From Prosthecobacter sp. (lineage in GTDB: Bacteria > Verrucomicrobiota > Verrucomicrobiia > Verrucomicrobiales > Verrucomicrobiaceae): a stretch of 64,000 nt of DNA. Below the pieces are notes generated by a model that was not told the origin of the DNA, ran no database searches, and saw only the letters and a list, made by a program, of their open reading frames with translations. Where the stretch lies: NCBI GenBank assembly GCA_021733925.1, contig JAIPJY010000018.1:54912-118911 (forward strand), written 5' to 3'. Below are positions 1 to 9,146 of this stretch, one piece after another (position 1 is the stretch's first letter; every line of letters begins with the position of its first letter). A program made the translations under genes and the position numbers.

Positions 1-920
1 GCGGTGGCTTTGTCTGCGCTGTCGAGACAGTAGGCCTGGCGTGCGGATTCGGGCTCGCGCATGACGTCGAAGGCTTCCGGCGCGCTGAGTTGAAGCTTCG
101 CGGCGAGTTGGTAGCCAGCAACGCGGGCATCAAGTCGCGTATCGCCCGGATGCTGCGTGGCGTGTGCGTGATTCATCTGGTTCAGCAAGGCGAGGCCGTC
201 GCCATCCGCCTGGCGAGTGGCGAATGCGAACTTGTCGCTGGCAAAGAGATCAGGAATGGGTTGCGCCGCACCTGCTTTGATCACGGTGCCCTGATGCACC
301 GCAGGCAGGAATCCTGAGGTAAAACAACCGCGCCCGTTGTAGGGCAGACCGCGAGCATCGGGCAGCACGATGAAGGTGGGCAGGTTGTCGGTGAGATTGC
401 CCAGCGCATACGAAATCCATGCGCCCATGCAGGGAAAACCGGGCAGCAGGAAGCCGTTGTTCATCAGGTAGGCGCTCTGGCCATGCACATTCGAGCGGCC
501 CTGCATCGCCATGAGAAAGGCCATCTCATCCACAAGCTTCGCCTGCTCAGGAAACAAGCTGCTCGCCCAGCGTCCGCTTTGACCGTGCTGCTTGAACTCG
601 AACGGGCTCTTCATCAGCGGCCCCTGCATGCCGGTCGCGCCTTCGATCTTCACCTTCGATCCGAGCTTCTGCCCGTGCTGCTTCGTGAGCATCGGTTTGT
701 AATCCCAGAGGTCCATGGGGCTCGCACCGCCATTCATGAAGAGCTGGATGACGCGCTTCACTTTGGCCGGATGATGAATGCCGCCATTGAATTCCGGTCT
801 CGGCACCGGGAAGCTGGCGGAGGCATCGCGAGCGAGCAGTTGCGACAGCGCGACTCCCGCGAAGCCGCTGCTGATGCCGGCAAGGACCTCTCGCCGTGCG
901 TGAAGTGGAGGGGGGCTCAT
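1..920 (-). CDS. DUF1501 family protein (3' end outside window)
   Basis: About 306 codons are visible; the C-terminus lies beyond the left edge. The start ATG at 920 overlaps the stop of the upstream SGNH hydrolase gene (ATGA), so the two are translationally coupled. The N-terminus has a twin-arginine-like stretch (HARREVLAG) before a short hydrophobic segment, then a DUF1501-type sequence with the early motif QLFMNGGASPMDLWDYKP. DUF1501 proteins belong to the alkaline-phosphatase/sulfatase-like fold and are nearly always encoded beside DUF1549/DUF1553 proteins in Planctomycetes and Verrucomicrobia. The substrate is unknown. Here it is the last visible gene of the IclR-headed leftward operon. 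The family call is firm; the biochemical role is not. Confidence 0.85.
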   Translation of the reverse strand, partial: MSPPPLHARREVLAGISSGFAGVALSQLLARDASASFPVPRPEFNGGIHHPAKVKRVIQLFMNGGASPMDLWDYKPMLTKQHGQKLGSKVKIEGATGMQGPLMKSPFEFKQHGQSGRWASSLFPEQAKLVDEMAFLMAMQGRSNVHGQSAYLMNNGFLLPGFPCMGAWISYALGNLTDNLPTFIVLPDARGLPYNGRGCFTSGFLPAVHQGTVIKAGAAQPIPDLFASDKFAFATRQADGDGLALLNQMNHAHATQHPGDTRLDARVAGYQLAAKLQLSAPEAFDVMREPESARQAYCLDSADKAT

Positions 921-2230
921 TTCTTTCTTCCCCCCAACGCGGACATGACCCGCTTGCCGAGTTCCTGGCTGAGCATCTGGTAGGCCGCTCCTTGCCAGTG
1001 ATAATTGTCTCCGGCCGCCAGTTCGAGTCGTGAAGCCAGGAGGGAATAGCCGTCGATCATATCGATGCCTTCCTCTTTCATCACCTGACTGGAGAGTTTG
1101 TTGAGCCGGATGACGACATCGTTCTTGTCTCCCAGGCTGGTGACCGGTTGGTCCGGTGCAGGCCGGGCGGCGGTGTGGGGAGTGGTGAGGAGGTAATAGA
1201 TCTTTGCCTGGGTTGCGCCCTGCTTGAAGCAGCGCGTCAGCTTGCGCATTCGCTCCAGAACGACGTCGTCGGAGACCTTGTCGGGAGTCCAACCCAGCGA
1301 GTGGAGACCGTTGTTGAAGATGACCACGTCAAACTTGTAACGCCCGGCCATCTCAGTGAGGGCCTCCACGGGCACGTCACCGCCGACGAAGTGGACGCAG
1401 TGGAATACATAAATCTTTTGCTGCAACATCTCCGGGATGAAGCTGCCGCTGTAGCCCATCGAGATGGAGTCGCCGTAAATAAGAACCTTCGGCCAGTCGG
1501 GGTTGTCCATTTTGGGGACGTCGAGCGCCCAGCCTTTGCCCGCGACCGCACCGCGTGGGAATTCGGGCTTGGACTCCCGCTTCGAGACATAGTTGAAGGA
1601 AGAGCCGAACACTTTCACGCCGTGAATCGTCACGGGCATGGTTTTCGCCTTCGGGTTCGCGTTGCGGCCTATCCACATCGGTTCGGCGTTCGGGATGAGG
1701 TTCATGAAGCACGTCTTGCAGGGAATGTCGTCGATGTAGAACGTCGCCAGCCCCTGGCGGACCGCCATGGTGAGGGTGTAGGGCGTGTTGATCTGTGGCT
1801 CCTTCCGTCCGTTCAGGGAGCCGCCGGTCATCAAGATGCCGTTCACCACGGAGTTGACCTGTCGCGCGTAATAGGGGTTGTCGCGGTAGTTGAAGAAGAA
1901 GGAAAAGCCGTCGTCCTGCTCGCTCTGCTTTCGCATCGCGGTGAAGACCGCATCCTGCACCAGCGCATCGAGTGAAAGTGTGACCTGAACGGTGAAATTC
2001 GCCTGATCAGGAAAGGCCTCCGCAGGTACGGCGAACGCAGCGCCGTCCCGCAGCTTGACCGCGCCGTTCACCCTCTCGACGGGTCCCGCTAGCAGCGCGG
2101 ACGGAATGTCATTTCGCGACAAATCCCAAAGTGCAGAATCATCGGCAACGGCGGAGGTGCTGAGGGATGCTATGGCGCAGGCTGCCATAGCCAAACGCAG
2201 GAAGGGAAGGGGGGAGAGGGTGGGATTCAT
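917..2230 (-). CDS. Exported SGNH/GDSL hydrolase with N-terminal LamG-like domain
   Basis: About 437 aa. It starts with a signal peptide (hydrophobic core AMAACAIASLSTSAVA). Roughly residues 30-230 look like a beta-sandwich (LamG/glucanase-like) module. The SGNH hydrolase part follows, with the nucleophile motif YGDSISMGY near residue 252, the NNGLHS block and a C-terminal D-x-x-H (DNYHW). Such proteins are usually secreted carbohydrate esterases. I chose the ATG at 2230; a TTG at 2248 is in frame and would overlap the upstream stop (TTGA), adding MNPPNP. It sits between the DUF1549/1553 gene and DUF1501 in one operon. A second, shorter SGNH enzyme at 18844 shares the GDS and NNGLH blocks. 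Confidence 0.8.
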   Translation of the reverse strand: MNPTLSPLPFLRLAMAACAIASLSTSAVADDSALWDLSRNDIPSALLAGPVERVNGAVKLRDGAAFAVPAEAFPDQANFTVQVTLSLDALVQDAVFTAMRKQSEQDDGFSFFFNYRDNPYYARQVNSVVNGILMTGGSLNGRKEPQINTPYTLTMAVRQGLATFYIDDIPCKTCFMNLIPNAEPMWIGRNANPKAKTMPVTIHGVKVFGSSFNYVSKRESKPEFPRGAVAGKGWALDVPKMDNPDWPKVLIYGDSISMGYSGSFIPEMLQQKIYVFHCVHFVGGDVPVEALTEMAGRYKFDVVIFNNGLHSLGWTPDKVSDDVVLERMRKLTRCFKQGATQAKIYYLLTTPHTAARPAPDQPVTSLGDKNDVVIRLNKLSSQVMKEEGIDMIDGYSLLASRLELAAGDNYHWQGAAYQMLSQELGKRVMSALGGRKK

Positions 2231-2244
2231 GGGATTTGGGGGAT

Positions 2245-5172
2245 TCAATTCACAAACAGGAACTCGTTGCTGTTGATGAGCACGCGGCAGAGCGCCGCGA
2301 GGCCGTTCTTCTGCACATACGCAGTGAAGTCGCGGAGTTCATCCGCCGTCGGATCGCGCAGCAGGATGCGGCGCACGGCATCGGCGGGTGCGGTGAATTG
2401 TTTCCCAAGCTCGCTGCTGAAGTGCAGAACGAAGCTGTTGTTGTAGAGTGCGAGGGACTGCAGCGAGGACGCGGAGAAGCTGCGGCTCGGGGCGAGCAGT
2501 CCGAGGTCGGGAAAGTCGAGCGTGTCCATGAAAGGGTCGGGCACGCCGCGCCACACGAAACGGTAGATGCTGCGGCGATGCTTTGGCAGCGCGGACCAGT
2601 CATAGGTAGCATAGTCGAGCGTGGGCGTGAGCTGCACGGCCGGGCCGGTGATGAACTGCCGCTCGCTGGGGCCACCGACGGTGAGATCGAGCCTGTCCGC
2701 TGCAGCGAGGACGAAGTCACGGTAGCTGTCGGCGTCGAGGCGCAGGCGGTTCATGCGCCAGAGCAGGCGGTTGTCGCCGTCGAGCTTCGCCGCATCATCT
2801 CGGTGCTCGCTGCTCTGGCGATACGCGGTGCTGGTGACGATGAGGCGATGCAGATGCTTCAATGAGCCGCCGCTGTCGCGAAGTTCGCACGCGAGCCAGT
2901 CGAGCAGTTCGGGATGCGACGGCACGCCACCCATGCGCCCGAAATCGCTCGGCGTATCGCAGATGCCGCGACCGAAATGATCATGCCATACGCGGTTCGC
3001 GATACTGCGCCAGGTGAGCGGGTTCTTTTCATCGGCGATCCAATTCGCGAGCGCGGCACGACGCTCGGATTCATTTCCGGCGTGAGCCTTGGTGAAGCGC
3101 GCGGGCAACGCCGTCACCGCACTCAGCGCACCGCTTTCGGCGTCACCCGTGGGCTTGTCGAATTCGCCACGCTTCAACTTGTGCACGACCTTCGGTTTGG
3201 CCAACGTGGTCGGCGTGCCTTTGCTGACGGCGAGCAGCACATCCGCCTTGCTGCCTGCAGCATAGACAAGCGCTGGCGCGGGCAGCTTTTGCATTTCATC
3301 AGCAGCACGAAGGCGCAGGGCATGGGCTGCGAGCGCGAGCCGTTGCGGCTCGCTGCGCTTGTCGGCAGGAATGGCGAGTGCTGCGGAAGCGAGCGCAGGC
3401 ATCGCGGAAGCACGCGCTGCCGGTTCATCGGTTGCCGAGAGCTTGAAGCGGCCCACGAGATGTGCCTGCGGGGCGAGCTGCTTCAGCGAGATGGTGAGCT
3501 TTGCGCCTGCCTTCAAAGTCAGCGGGGCAGCCAGCTCGAACACCGCGTGATGCGACTGGCCCACAGCCGGATGAATGCCCCAGCCCGTGGCGGGATTGCC
3601 ATCAATCGCTGCGGGTGCCGCGTAGCTTGCTTGATTGAAGTCTGCGGTCGCGCGCGAAAATTTCAGCTTCACCGGCGACGCTGCTCCGGCCTCGAAGACC
3701 TGCACCTCAAACTCACTCACCGTGAGATTGCCGTTGTCCTGCCTGCCCGGACCGTCTTTTGGCAATGACTTGTCCGCAATAACATCGAGCCGCAGCGCGG
3801 TGATGCTCGCAAGCGGTGCTGAGGCCGTGATGACATACGTGTCTTTCTCCGGCTTTGCGCCGCTGGAAATGATGACCTCGCCGCTGCGCGAAAGAGTCGC
3901 GCCCTCGGTGCTGATGAAGCTCTCGTATCCCAGCGTCGTCCATTTCACAGCAGCCCCCTGATGCTTCTCCCAATCGGCGACGAGCGCCTCATTTTCCGCT
4001 GTGAGCAGAACGGCCTTGTCCTGTGCCTCGGCCGCCGTGAGCAGCGACTGCCAGCGCTTCCGCTGCTGCGCGACGTTAGTGTCTTCATCAAATGGAATGT
4101 CGCCCTCGATGATGCCTGCGAAGACCGCTTGCAGCGCGTAATAGTCGTCCTGCGTGATGGGATCAAACTTATGGGCGTGGCAGCGCGCGCAGTTCGCCGT
4201 GGTGCTGGTGAAGGCCGCCATCGTCTGCGTCACCAAATCATCACGGTCGAGGTAGTCGAAGTTCATCGGTGCCGTCTGATAGGCACTGTGGTCAAACACA
4301 CCCGCGCCGAGAAATCCGAGCGCGGCGATGAGACGCGGCTCTTCGGGAAACAGGCGGTCGGCGGCGAGTTGCTCACGCACGAACCGCGACCACGGCTTGT
4401 CGTTGTTCAACGATTCGATGACATAGTCGCGATACCGCCACGCATGATCCCGAGGCAGATCGTGGCCACACCCGTGCGTCTCCGCGAAGTGGATCGTATC
4501 CAGCCAGTGCCGCGCCCAGCGCTCGCCATGGCGCGGGGATGCGAGCAGCCGATCCACCAGATGCTCGTAAGCCTTAGGATCGATGTCCTTTTCAAACGCC
4601 TCCACCTCGGCGAGTGACGGCGGCAAGCCGTGCAGATCGTAGAACACCCGGCGAATGAGCGTGCGGCGGTCCGCCTCGGGTGATGGAGTGAGTTTTCGCT
4701 CCGCGAGCCGCGCCCGGATGAAGCGATCGACAGGATGCGCCACGTCAGCGACGTCCGGCAGCTTCGGTTTCACCAGGGGTTTCAGCGACCACCAGTCGGT
4801 GGCATTCGGTCGCGTCTTCACAAGCACGCGCGGATCGGGCGCACCTTGCTTCACCCAAGCTTCCAGCAGTGCGATCTCCGCCGACGGCAGCTTTTCCTTC
4901 GGCGGCATCTGATGATCATCATCCGACCAGCGCACCATCTTGATGAGCAGGCTCTCCTCCGGCTTTCCCACGACGATGGCCGGCCCCGAGTCACCACCCT
5001 CCTCCCAGCCTGATCTCGAATCGAGCGTCAGACCGGCCTTCATTTTCTTCTCGTGCGAATGACATTCGTAGCAGCGCTGCTTCAGCAGGGGCTCGATTTT
5101 GGAAGTGAAGAACTCATCCGCGTGCGCCAACGATGCCGCGAAGATGATCACAACGATGAGAGTCCGTTTCAT
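2245..5172 (-). CDS. PSCyt1-DUF1549-DUF1553 (planctomycete cytochrome) protein
   Basis: 975 aa, exported (N-terminal signal ending near AHADEF). Domain order is PSCyt1 with a c-type haem site CYECH near residue 34, DUF1549 (PSCyt2) around residues 145-360 with a second CARCH site, a beta-rich middle part (about 400-580) that looks like a carbohydrate-binding or discoidin-type insert, and DUF1553 (PSD1) at the C-terminus. These large secreted proteins are characteristic of Planctomycetes and Verrucomicrobia and accompany DUF1501 genes; their reaction is not established. Start ATG at 5172 overlaps the IclR stop (ATGA). The stop at 2245 abuts the SGNH gene. Confidence 0.9.
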   Translation of the reverse strand: MKRTLIVVIIFAASLAHADEFFTSKIEPLLKQRCYECHSHEKKMKAGLTLDSRSGWEEGGDSGPAIVVGKPEESLLIKMVRWSDDDHQMPPKEKLPSAEIALLEAWVKQGAPDPRVLVKTRPNATDWWSLKPLVKPKLPDVADVAHPVDRFIRARLAERKLTPSPEADRRTLIRRVFYDLHGLPPSLAEVEAFEKDIDPKAYEHLVDRLLASPRHGERWARHWLDTIHFAETHGCGHDLPRDHAWRYRDYVIESLNNDKPWSRFVREQLAADRLFPEEPRLIAALGFLGAGVFDHSAYQTAPMNFDYLDRDDLVTQTMAAFTSTTANCARCHAHKFDPITQDDYYALQAVFAGIIEGDIPFDEDTNVAQQRKRWQSLLTAAEAQDKAVLLTAENEALVADWEKHQGAAVKWTTLGYESFISTEGATLSRSGEVIISSGAKPEKDTYVITASAPLASITALRLDVIADKSLPKDGPGRQDNGNLTVSEFEVQVFEAGAASPVKLKFSRATADFNQASYAAPAAIDGNPATGWGIHPAVGQSHHAVFELAAPLTLKAGAKLTISLKQLAPQAHLVGRFKLSATDEPAARASAMPALASAALAIPADKRSEPQRLALAAHALRLRAADEMQKLPAPALVYAAGSKADVLLAVSKGTPTTLAKPKVVHKLKRGEFDKPTGDAESGALSAVTALPARFTKAHAGNESERRAALANWIADEKNPLTWRSIANRVWHDHFGRGICDTPSDFGRMGGVPSHPELLDWLACELRDSGGSLKHLHRLIVTSTAYRQSSEHRDDAAKLDGDNRLLWRMNRLRLDADSYRDFVLAAADRLDLTVGGPSERQFITGPAVQLTPTLDYATYDWSALPKHRRSIYRFVWRGVPDPFMDTLDFPDLGLLAPSRSFSASSLQSLALYNNSFVLHFSSELGKQFTAPADAVRRILLRDPTADELRDFTAYVQKNGLAALCRVLINSNEFLFVN

Positions 5173-5957
5173 GCGCGCAGCCTCCTTTCGATCTCGCCCG
5201 CCGCTTTCATCACCTCGGCCGCCACTGATGCGAAGGTGCTCTTCGGCATCCGCCCGGCGATGCCTGATACCCAGAGCGTCGCCACGAGCACATTGAGCCG
5301 GTCCCGAATGGGAGCCGCCACGCAGTGAATGCCCTCATCCGCTTCGCCCCAGTCGGTCGCGTAGCCTTGTTTCATCACGCGCTCACAATCCGCCCGCAGC
5401 GCCGCCTTGTCCGTGATCGTGCGATCTGTGAACCGCTCCAGCTTGATCCGGGTGATCGTGCGCTCCCGCTCCTTCGGATGGCGGAAAGCCAGCAGCACCT
5501 TCCCCGGGGCATTGTTGTGCAGTGGGAAGCGCAAGCCGATGTTTACGCCGATGCGCACCGCCTGCGTGCTCTCGATCTTCTCGATGATGACACCCTCGTC
5601 CCCAATCGGAATGCCGATCTGCACCGTCTCGCCCACCGCATCCCGCAACGCCCGCATCGCGTCCAGCGAGCCCCCCACCAGGCTTACATCCGCCACCTGC
5701 GGCTGCCCCAGTCGCAGCAGCTTCCCGGTCAGCCGGAAGCGCATTGTCGAATCATCCCGCACCACATACTCCCGTGCGATGAGCGTCTGAATCAGGCGCG
5801 AAGTGGAGTTTTTCGGCCCGCCGATGACCGTGCTGATCTCCGTCAGCGTCATGCCCGCAGGTTGTGCATCCAGCGCCTCCAGGACCGCCAGCCCGCGATC
5901 CAGCGCCGGCGCTTCGACAGCCGCTTCAGGCAATGATTTGGAATGGTTCTGTGCCAT
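5169..5957 (-). CDS. IclR-family transcriptional regulator
   Basis: About 262 aa from the ATG at 5957. Upstream in-frame codons back to 6032 exist, but that stretch is not IclR-like. The N-terminus carries a winged helix-turn-helix (ALDRGLAVLEALDAQPAGMTLTEISTVIGGPKNSTSRLIQTL), followed by the IclR effector domain (VQIGIPIGDEGVIIEKIESTQAVRIGVNIGLRFPLHNNAPGKVLLA). The family usually represses or activates adjacent catabolic operons in response to small acids or sugars. The stop overlaps the start of the downstream PSCyt1 gene, so the regulator is the first gene of its own target operon. An IclR-like inverted repeat lies just in front of its start codon. Confidence 0.92.
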   Translation of the reverse strand: MAQNHSKSLPEAAVEAPALDRGLAVLEALDAQPAGMTLTEISTVIGGPKNSTSRLIQTLIAREYVVRDDSTMRFRLTGKLLRLGQPQVADVSLVGGSLDAMRALRDAVGETVQIGIPIGDEGVIIEKIESTQAVRIGVNIGLRFPLHNNAPGKVLLAFRHPKERERTITRIKLERFTDRTITDKAALRADCERVMKQGYATDWGEADEGIHCVAAPIRDRLNVLVATLWVSGIAGRMPKSTFASVAAEVMKAAGEIERRLRA

Positions 5958-5960
5958 ATA

Positions 5961-5975
5961 TGGAACGTGTTCCGA
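5961..5975. promoter_or_regulatory. Possible IclR operator
   Basis: TGGAACGTGTTCCGA: arms GGAAC/GTTCC around 2 bases, 3 bp upstream of the IclR ATG. The classical IclR site of E. coli has the same TGGAA...TTCCA layout. Its position over the translation start region would suit autorepression of the regulator and the four-gene operon. The assignment rests on one site only. Confidence 0.4.
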
Positions 5976-6061
5976 ATGCTTCACGCTGGATATACCCGCG
6001 ACTGCGGGTTTTCTTGCAAAAGGTCCCGCCAATCATCGAGGATGTCCGTGAATTCCGCGCA

Positions 6062-6853
6062 TTACTTTCCCTCCAGCGGTTCAATGCTCACATCGTCATA
6101 CCAAGTTGCCAGCACCGTTTTGCCATTGCCGCCGACACCGAAGCCGATGCTCGTCTTCGGCGCATCGCCGCAGAGCGTGGTGTAACTCAGCACCGGCTTT
6201 GCGTCGATGAGGACACGCAACTCTTTGCCCCGCACTTCGACAGCGAGGTCGTGCCAAGCCTCTGGCGCAAGGCTGATCTGCTCCTTCTTCGCGTAGTAGA
6301 ACTTGCGGTTCCACTCACCCTTCTTCTTCAACTCCGCCGCCTCCGGCGAATCCTTGGGATGCAAAACATCATTGTCCGCCGCCACGATGTTGTCCGTACG
6401 GATGTGCAGGCTCACGACATTGAAGACCTTTTCCAAAATCGGATTCGGCCCGCGAATGCCGATGGCGGCCATGCCTCCGGCAGGAATCTTGAAGCGGCAG
6501 CTCAAGCGCACGTCCTGACCGACCACGTCGCGCGAGATGCCAGAACCATGCTTCTCCTCCGGGAAATTCTGCCCGCGCAAGGCTCCGTCCACGATCTGCC
6601 ACCACTCAGGCCGCGAATCCTTCGCGCCAACCGGTTTGCCGAGCGGATTCTTCGCATCAATGCCAGCCGCAAGGAACCCGTAGCTCGACCAGTGTTTCGC
6701 CAGCGTGGTGACATCGGAAAAATCATCGGTCCACGAGGCTGTCTTGGGCAAATCCTCAGCACGGACTGCGAACGGTGAAGCGAGCAGACAGGCAGTAAGA
6801 GCCGCGCGGAGTACGACATTCCGCCGAACTGAATCAAAAGGATTGTCGTTCAT
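6062..6853 (-). CDS. Secreted DUF1080/LamG-like protein
   Basis: 263 aa from the ATG at 6853, which places a good signal peptide first (LRAALTACLLASPFAVRAED); an in-frame start at 6892 would put 13 polar residues before it. The rest is a single beta-sandwich of the 3-keto-disaccharide hydrolase (DUF1080)/concanavalin-like type: WTDDFSD near the start, WWQIVDGALRG, a central block of alternating strands, and a terminal TWYDDVSIEPLEGK typical of the last strand. Members are secreted and linked to glycan breakdown. It is divergent from the MocA-type operon (174 bp between starts), so the two may share a control region. Exact substrate unknown. Confidence 0.75.
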   Translation of the reverse strand: MNDNPFDSVRRNVVLRAALTACLLASPFAVRAEDLPKTASWTDDFSDVTTLAKHWSSYGFLAAGIDAKNPLGKPVGAKDSRPEWWQIVDGALRGQNFPEEKHGSGISRDVVGQDVRLSCRFKIPAGGMAAIGIRGPNPILEKVFNVVSLHIRTDNIVAADNDVLHPKDSPEAAELKKKGEWNRKFYYAKKEQISLAPEAWHDLAVEVRGKELRVLIDAKPVLSYTTLCGDAPKTSIGFGVGGNGKTVLATWYDDVSIEPLEGK

Positions 6854-7027
6854 GGGGTTCAGGGTTTGCAGCTGGCTGCCTTTCAGGTTCATAAGCGAAG
6901 AAGGATAATCGTTCTTGGGAGCGAAATCTTCCGCGACTCATCACGGCAAACATGGATGGCAGTGATTTCATCCAGGGATGGATGGGATGATCAAGGACTG
7001 GAATTCACGGCGTACGTATGGGCGACC

Positions 7028-8032
7028 ATGAAACACGTCCTTTCCTTCGCCATCATCCTGCTCGGCCTCGCAGGCTCCGCCTTCGCTCAAGAAACTCTCA
7101 AGCCGCTCCGGGCGGGCATCATCGGCCTCGACACGTCGCATGTGCCGGCGTTCACGAAGCTCTTCAACAAAGGCGAGACGGAGGGCGAGCTGGCGGGCAT
7201 CAAAATCGTGGCGGGCTATCCCGGCGGCACCGACATGCCGGCGAGCAAGGATCGTGTGGCCAAATTCACCGAGCAGATTCGCAGCATGGGCGTGGAAATT
7301 GTGGATTCCATTCCAAAGTTGCTGGAGAAAGTCGATGTGGTGCTCATTGAGAGTGTGGATGGCCGCATTCACCTCCAGGAGGCGCGAGAGGTCTTCAAAT
7401 CGGGCAAGCTGGTCTATATCGACAAACCCGTCGCAGGCACCTTGGCTGAGACCATCGCGCTCTTTGAACTCGCGAAGAAGAGCAACGTGAAGACCTGGTC
7501 CAGTTCGTCGTCACGATTCGGGGCGGATCTCATTGCACTCAAGAACAACCCTGAGGTCGGCGACATCCTTGGCGTGACGACGTGGGGACCGTGCTCCTAT
7601 CAAAGCGGCACGCCGGACCTGTTCTTCTACGCCATCCACGGCATCGAGTCGCTCTTCACGCTCATGGGCACCGGCTGCGAGACCGTCTCACGCACCAAAG
7701 GCCCCATCACCGATCAAGTCACCGGCGTGTGGAAAGACGGACGCATTGGCACCTATCGCGGCATCGTGAAAGGCAAATCCGAGTTCGGCGCGATTGTCTT
7801 TGGCAGCGCAGGCGTCCGCCAAGGCGCCAAAACCATCAGCTACGAGGCCCTGTGCCGCCAGATCGGCAAATTCTTCCGCAGCGGCGAGCCGCCTGTGAGT
7901 GAAGCCGAAACCATCGAGATCTTCACCTTCATGGAAGCCGCCGATGAAAGCATGCGTCAGGGCGGCAAACCAGTCGCGCTGTCCGAAGTGCTCGCCAAGG
8001 CCAAAGCAGAAGCGGCGAAGCTGGTCCCGTAA
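7028..8032 (+). CDS. Exported Gfo/Idh/MocA-type oxidoreductase
   Basis: 334 aa. I chose the ATG at 7028 because it begins a clean signal peptide (MKHVLSFAIILLGLAGSAFAQ); the long upstream extension is not protein-like. The N-terminal Rossmann fold begins RAGIIGLDTSHV (a variant of the usual GxGxxG) and contains YIDKPVAG, the counterpart of the family's EKP motif, near residue 140. These enzymes oxidise or epimerise sugars and sugar acids with NAD(P). It is the first gene of a rightward operon; the next gene starts 25 bp later. The variant glycine motif leaves open a different or weaker cofactor use. Confidence 0.85.
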   Translation: MKHVLSFAIILLGLAGSAFAQETLKPLRAGIIGLDTSHVPAFTKLFNKGETEGELAGIKIVAGYPGGTDMPASKDRVAKFTEQIRSMGVEIVDSIPKLLEKVDVVLIESVDGRIHLQEAREVFKSGKLVYIDKPVAGTLAETIALFELAKKSNVKTWSSSSSRFGADLIALKNNPEVGDILGVTTWGPCSYQSGTPDLFFYAIHGIESLFTLMGTGCETVSRTKGPITDQVTGVWKDGRIGTYRGIVKGKSEFGAIVFGSAGVRQGAKTISYEALCRQIGKFFRSGEPPVSEAETIEIFTFMEAADESMRQGGKPVALSEVLAKAKAEAAKLVP

Positions 8033-8057
8033 GCCAAAACGCAACACGCACCGCACC

Positions 8058-9119
8058 ATGCATCGATCCCTTCTCCTTCTCGGCCTGGTTTTGTCATTCG
8101 TTCTTCCGCATTCGTCACTGGCCGCGGAGCCGCCCAAGGTGACCGTCACCAACATCCGCCGCGTGTTTTACAACGGCGAGCACAACGCCTTCACGGACCT
8201 CGTGCCTTTTCGTGATCATCTGTATCTCTGCTTTCGGAGCTGCCCGGATGGCCACATGGTCTTCAACACCGCTTCAGTCATCGTCATGCGCAGCGCTGAT
8301 GAGGGCGCGACGTGGACGCAGGTGCATTGTTTCGCCGTCAAAGACCGCGATACGCGTGATCCGCACTTCCTTGTCTTCAACGACCAGCTCTTTGTTTACA
8401 CCGGCACATGGTGGAGCGGTCCAGGCAAGATCGAGCCGAAGGAGTATGACATGAACAAGATGCTCGGCTTCGCTGCTTCGTCGGCTGATGGCGCCAAATG
8501 GAGCGAGCCCGAGATGCTGGAGGGCACCTTTGGCCTCTACATCTGGCGCGCAGCCTCGTTCGGCGACAAAGCCTATCTTTGTGGCCGGCGCAAGCCCGGC
8601 TACGAGATCGGCCCGAAAGGCGAGGGTGGTCTCATCCAGTCGCTGATGCTCGAAAGCGAGGACGGCCTTGTGTGGAAGAAGCGCGCCTACTTCAACGAGA
8701 CCGCCGGCGACGAAACCGCCTTCCTCTTTGAAAAGGATGGCAGTCTCCTTGCCATCGGCCGTCACGGTGGTGGCAAAAACGCGTTTCTGATTCGTTCAAA
8801 GCCACCCTTCACGGACTGGAGCCGCCAATCTCTCGACCGCCCGGTCGGCGGCCCGCTTGTGGCGAAGTGGGGGGATCGCATCCTTGTTGGCGGGCGCAAG
8901 ACGACCAAGGAGAAGGGGGCGAAGACCTCGCTTTGCTGGCTTGTGGGTGATGAGCTGCAGGAGTTCGCCGAATTGCCCAGCGGTGGCGACAACTCGTATC
9001 CGGGCTTTGTGGCGCTGTCTGAAAAACGGGCGCTCGTTTCCTATTACTCCAGTCATGAGAAGGACGATGCCGGCAAGACGATCACTGCGGTCTACATGGC
9101 GGAACTCATCCTTCAATGA
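8058..9119 (+). CDS. Secreted sialidase-like beta-propeller protein
   Basis: 353 aa from the ATG at 8058 (signal peptide LLLLGLVLSFVLPHSSLAAE); earlier in-frame codons overlap the preceding gene in a non-coding-like stretch. It has Asp-box-like motifs (SADEGATW near residue 78; SSADGAKW near 145) and repeated beta-strand blocks as in exo-alpha-sialidases and other BNR propellers. The triad of arginines and nucleophile cannot be assigned with certainty by eye, so the substrate may be another acidic sugar. It is second in the operon headed by the MocA-type oxidoreductase, 27 bp before the DUF1549 gene. A second protein of the same general class is encoded at 13158. Confidence 0.7.
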   Translation: MHRSLLLLGLVLSFVLPHSSLAAEPPKVTVTNIRRVFYNGEHNAFTDLVPFRDHLYLCFRSCPDGHMVFNTASVIVMRSADEGATWTQVHCFAVKDRDTRDPHFLVFNDQLFVYTGTWWSGPGKIEPKEYDMNKMLGFAASSADGAKWSEPEMLEGTFGLYIWRAASFGDKAYLCGRRKPGYEIGPKGEGGLIQSLMLESEDGLVWKKRAYFNETAGDETAFLFEKDGSLLAIGRHGGGKNAFLIRSKPPFTDWSRQSLDRPVGGPLVAKWGDRILVGGRKTTKEKGAKTSLCWLVGDELQEFAELPSGGDNSYPGFVALSEKRALVSYYSSHEKDDAGKTITAVYMAELILQ

Positions 9120-9146
9120 CTTGCCGGGCAGGGCCGGACGAATTTC

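Noticed and set aside
2231-2248. TTG start for the SGNH gene overlapping the previous stop
   Set aside because: The ATG at 2230 gives a standard signal peptide; the TTG remains possible but less likely. The similar TTG at 17797 was set aside for the same reason.
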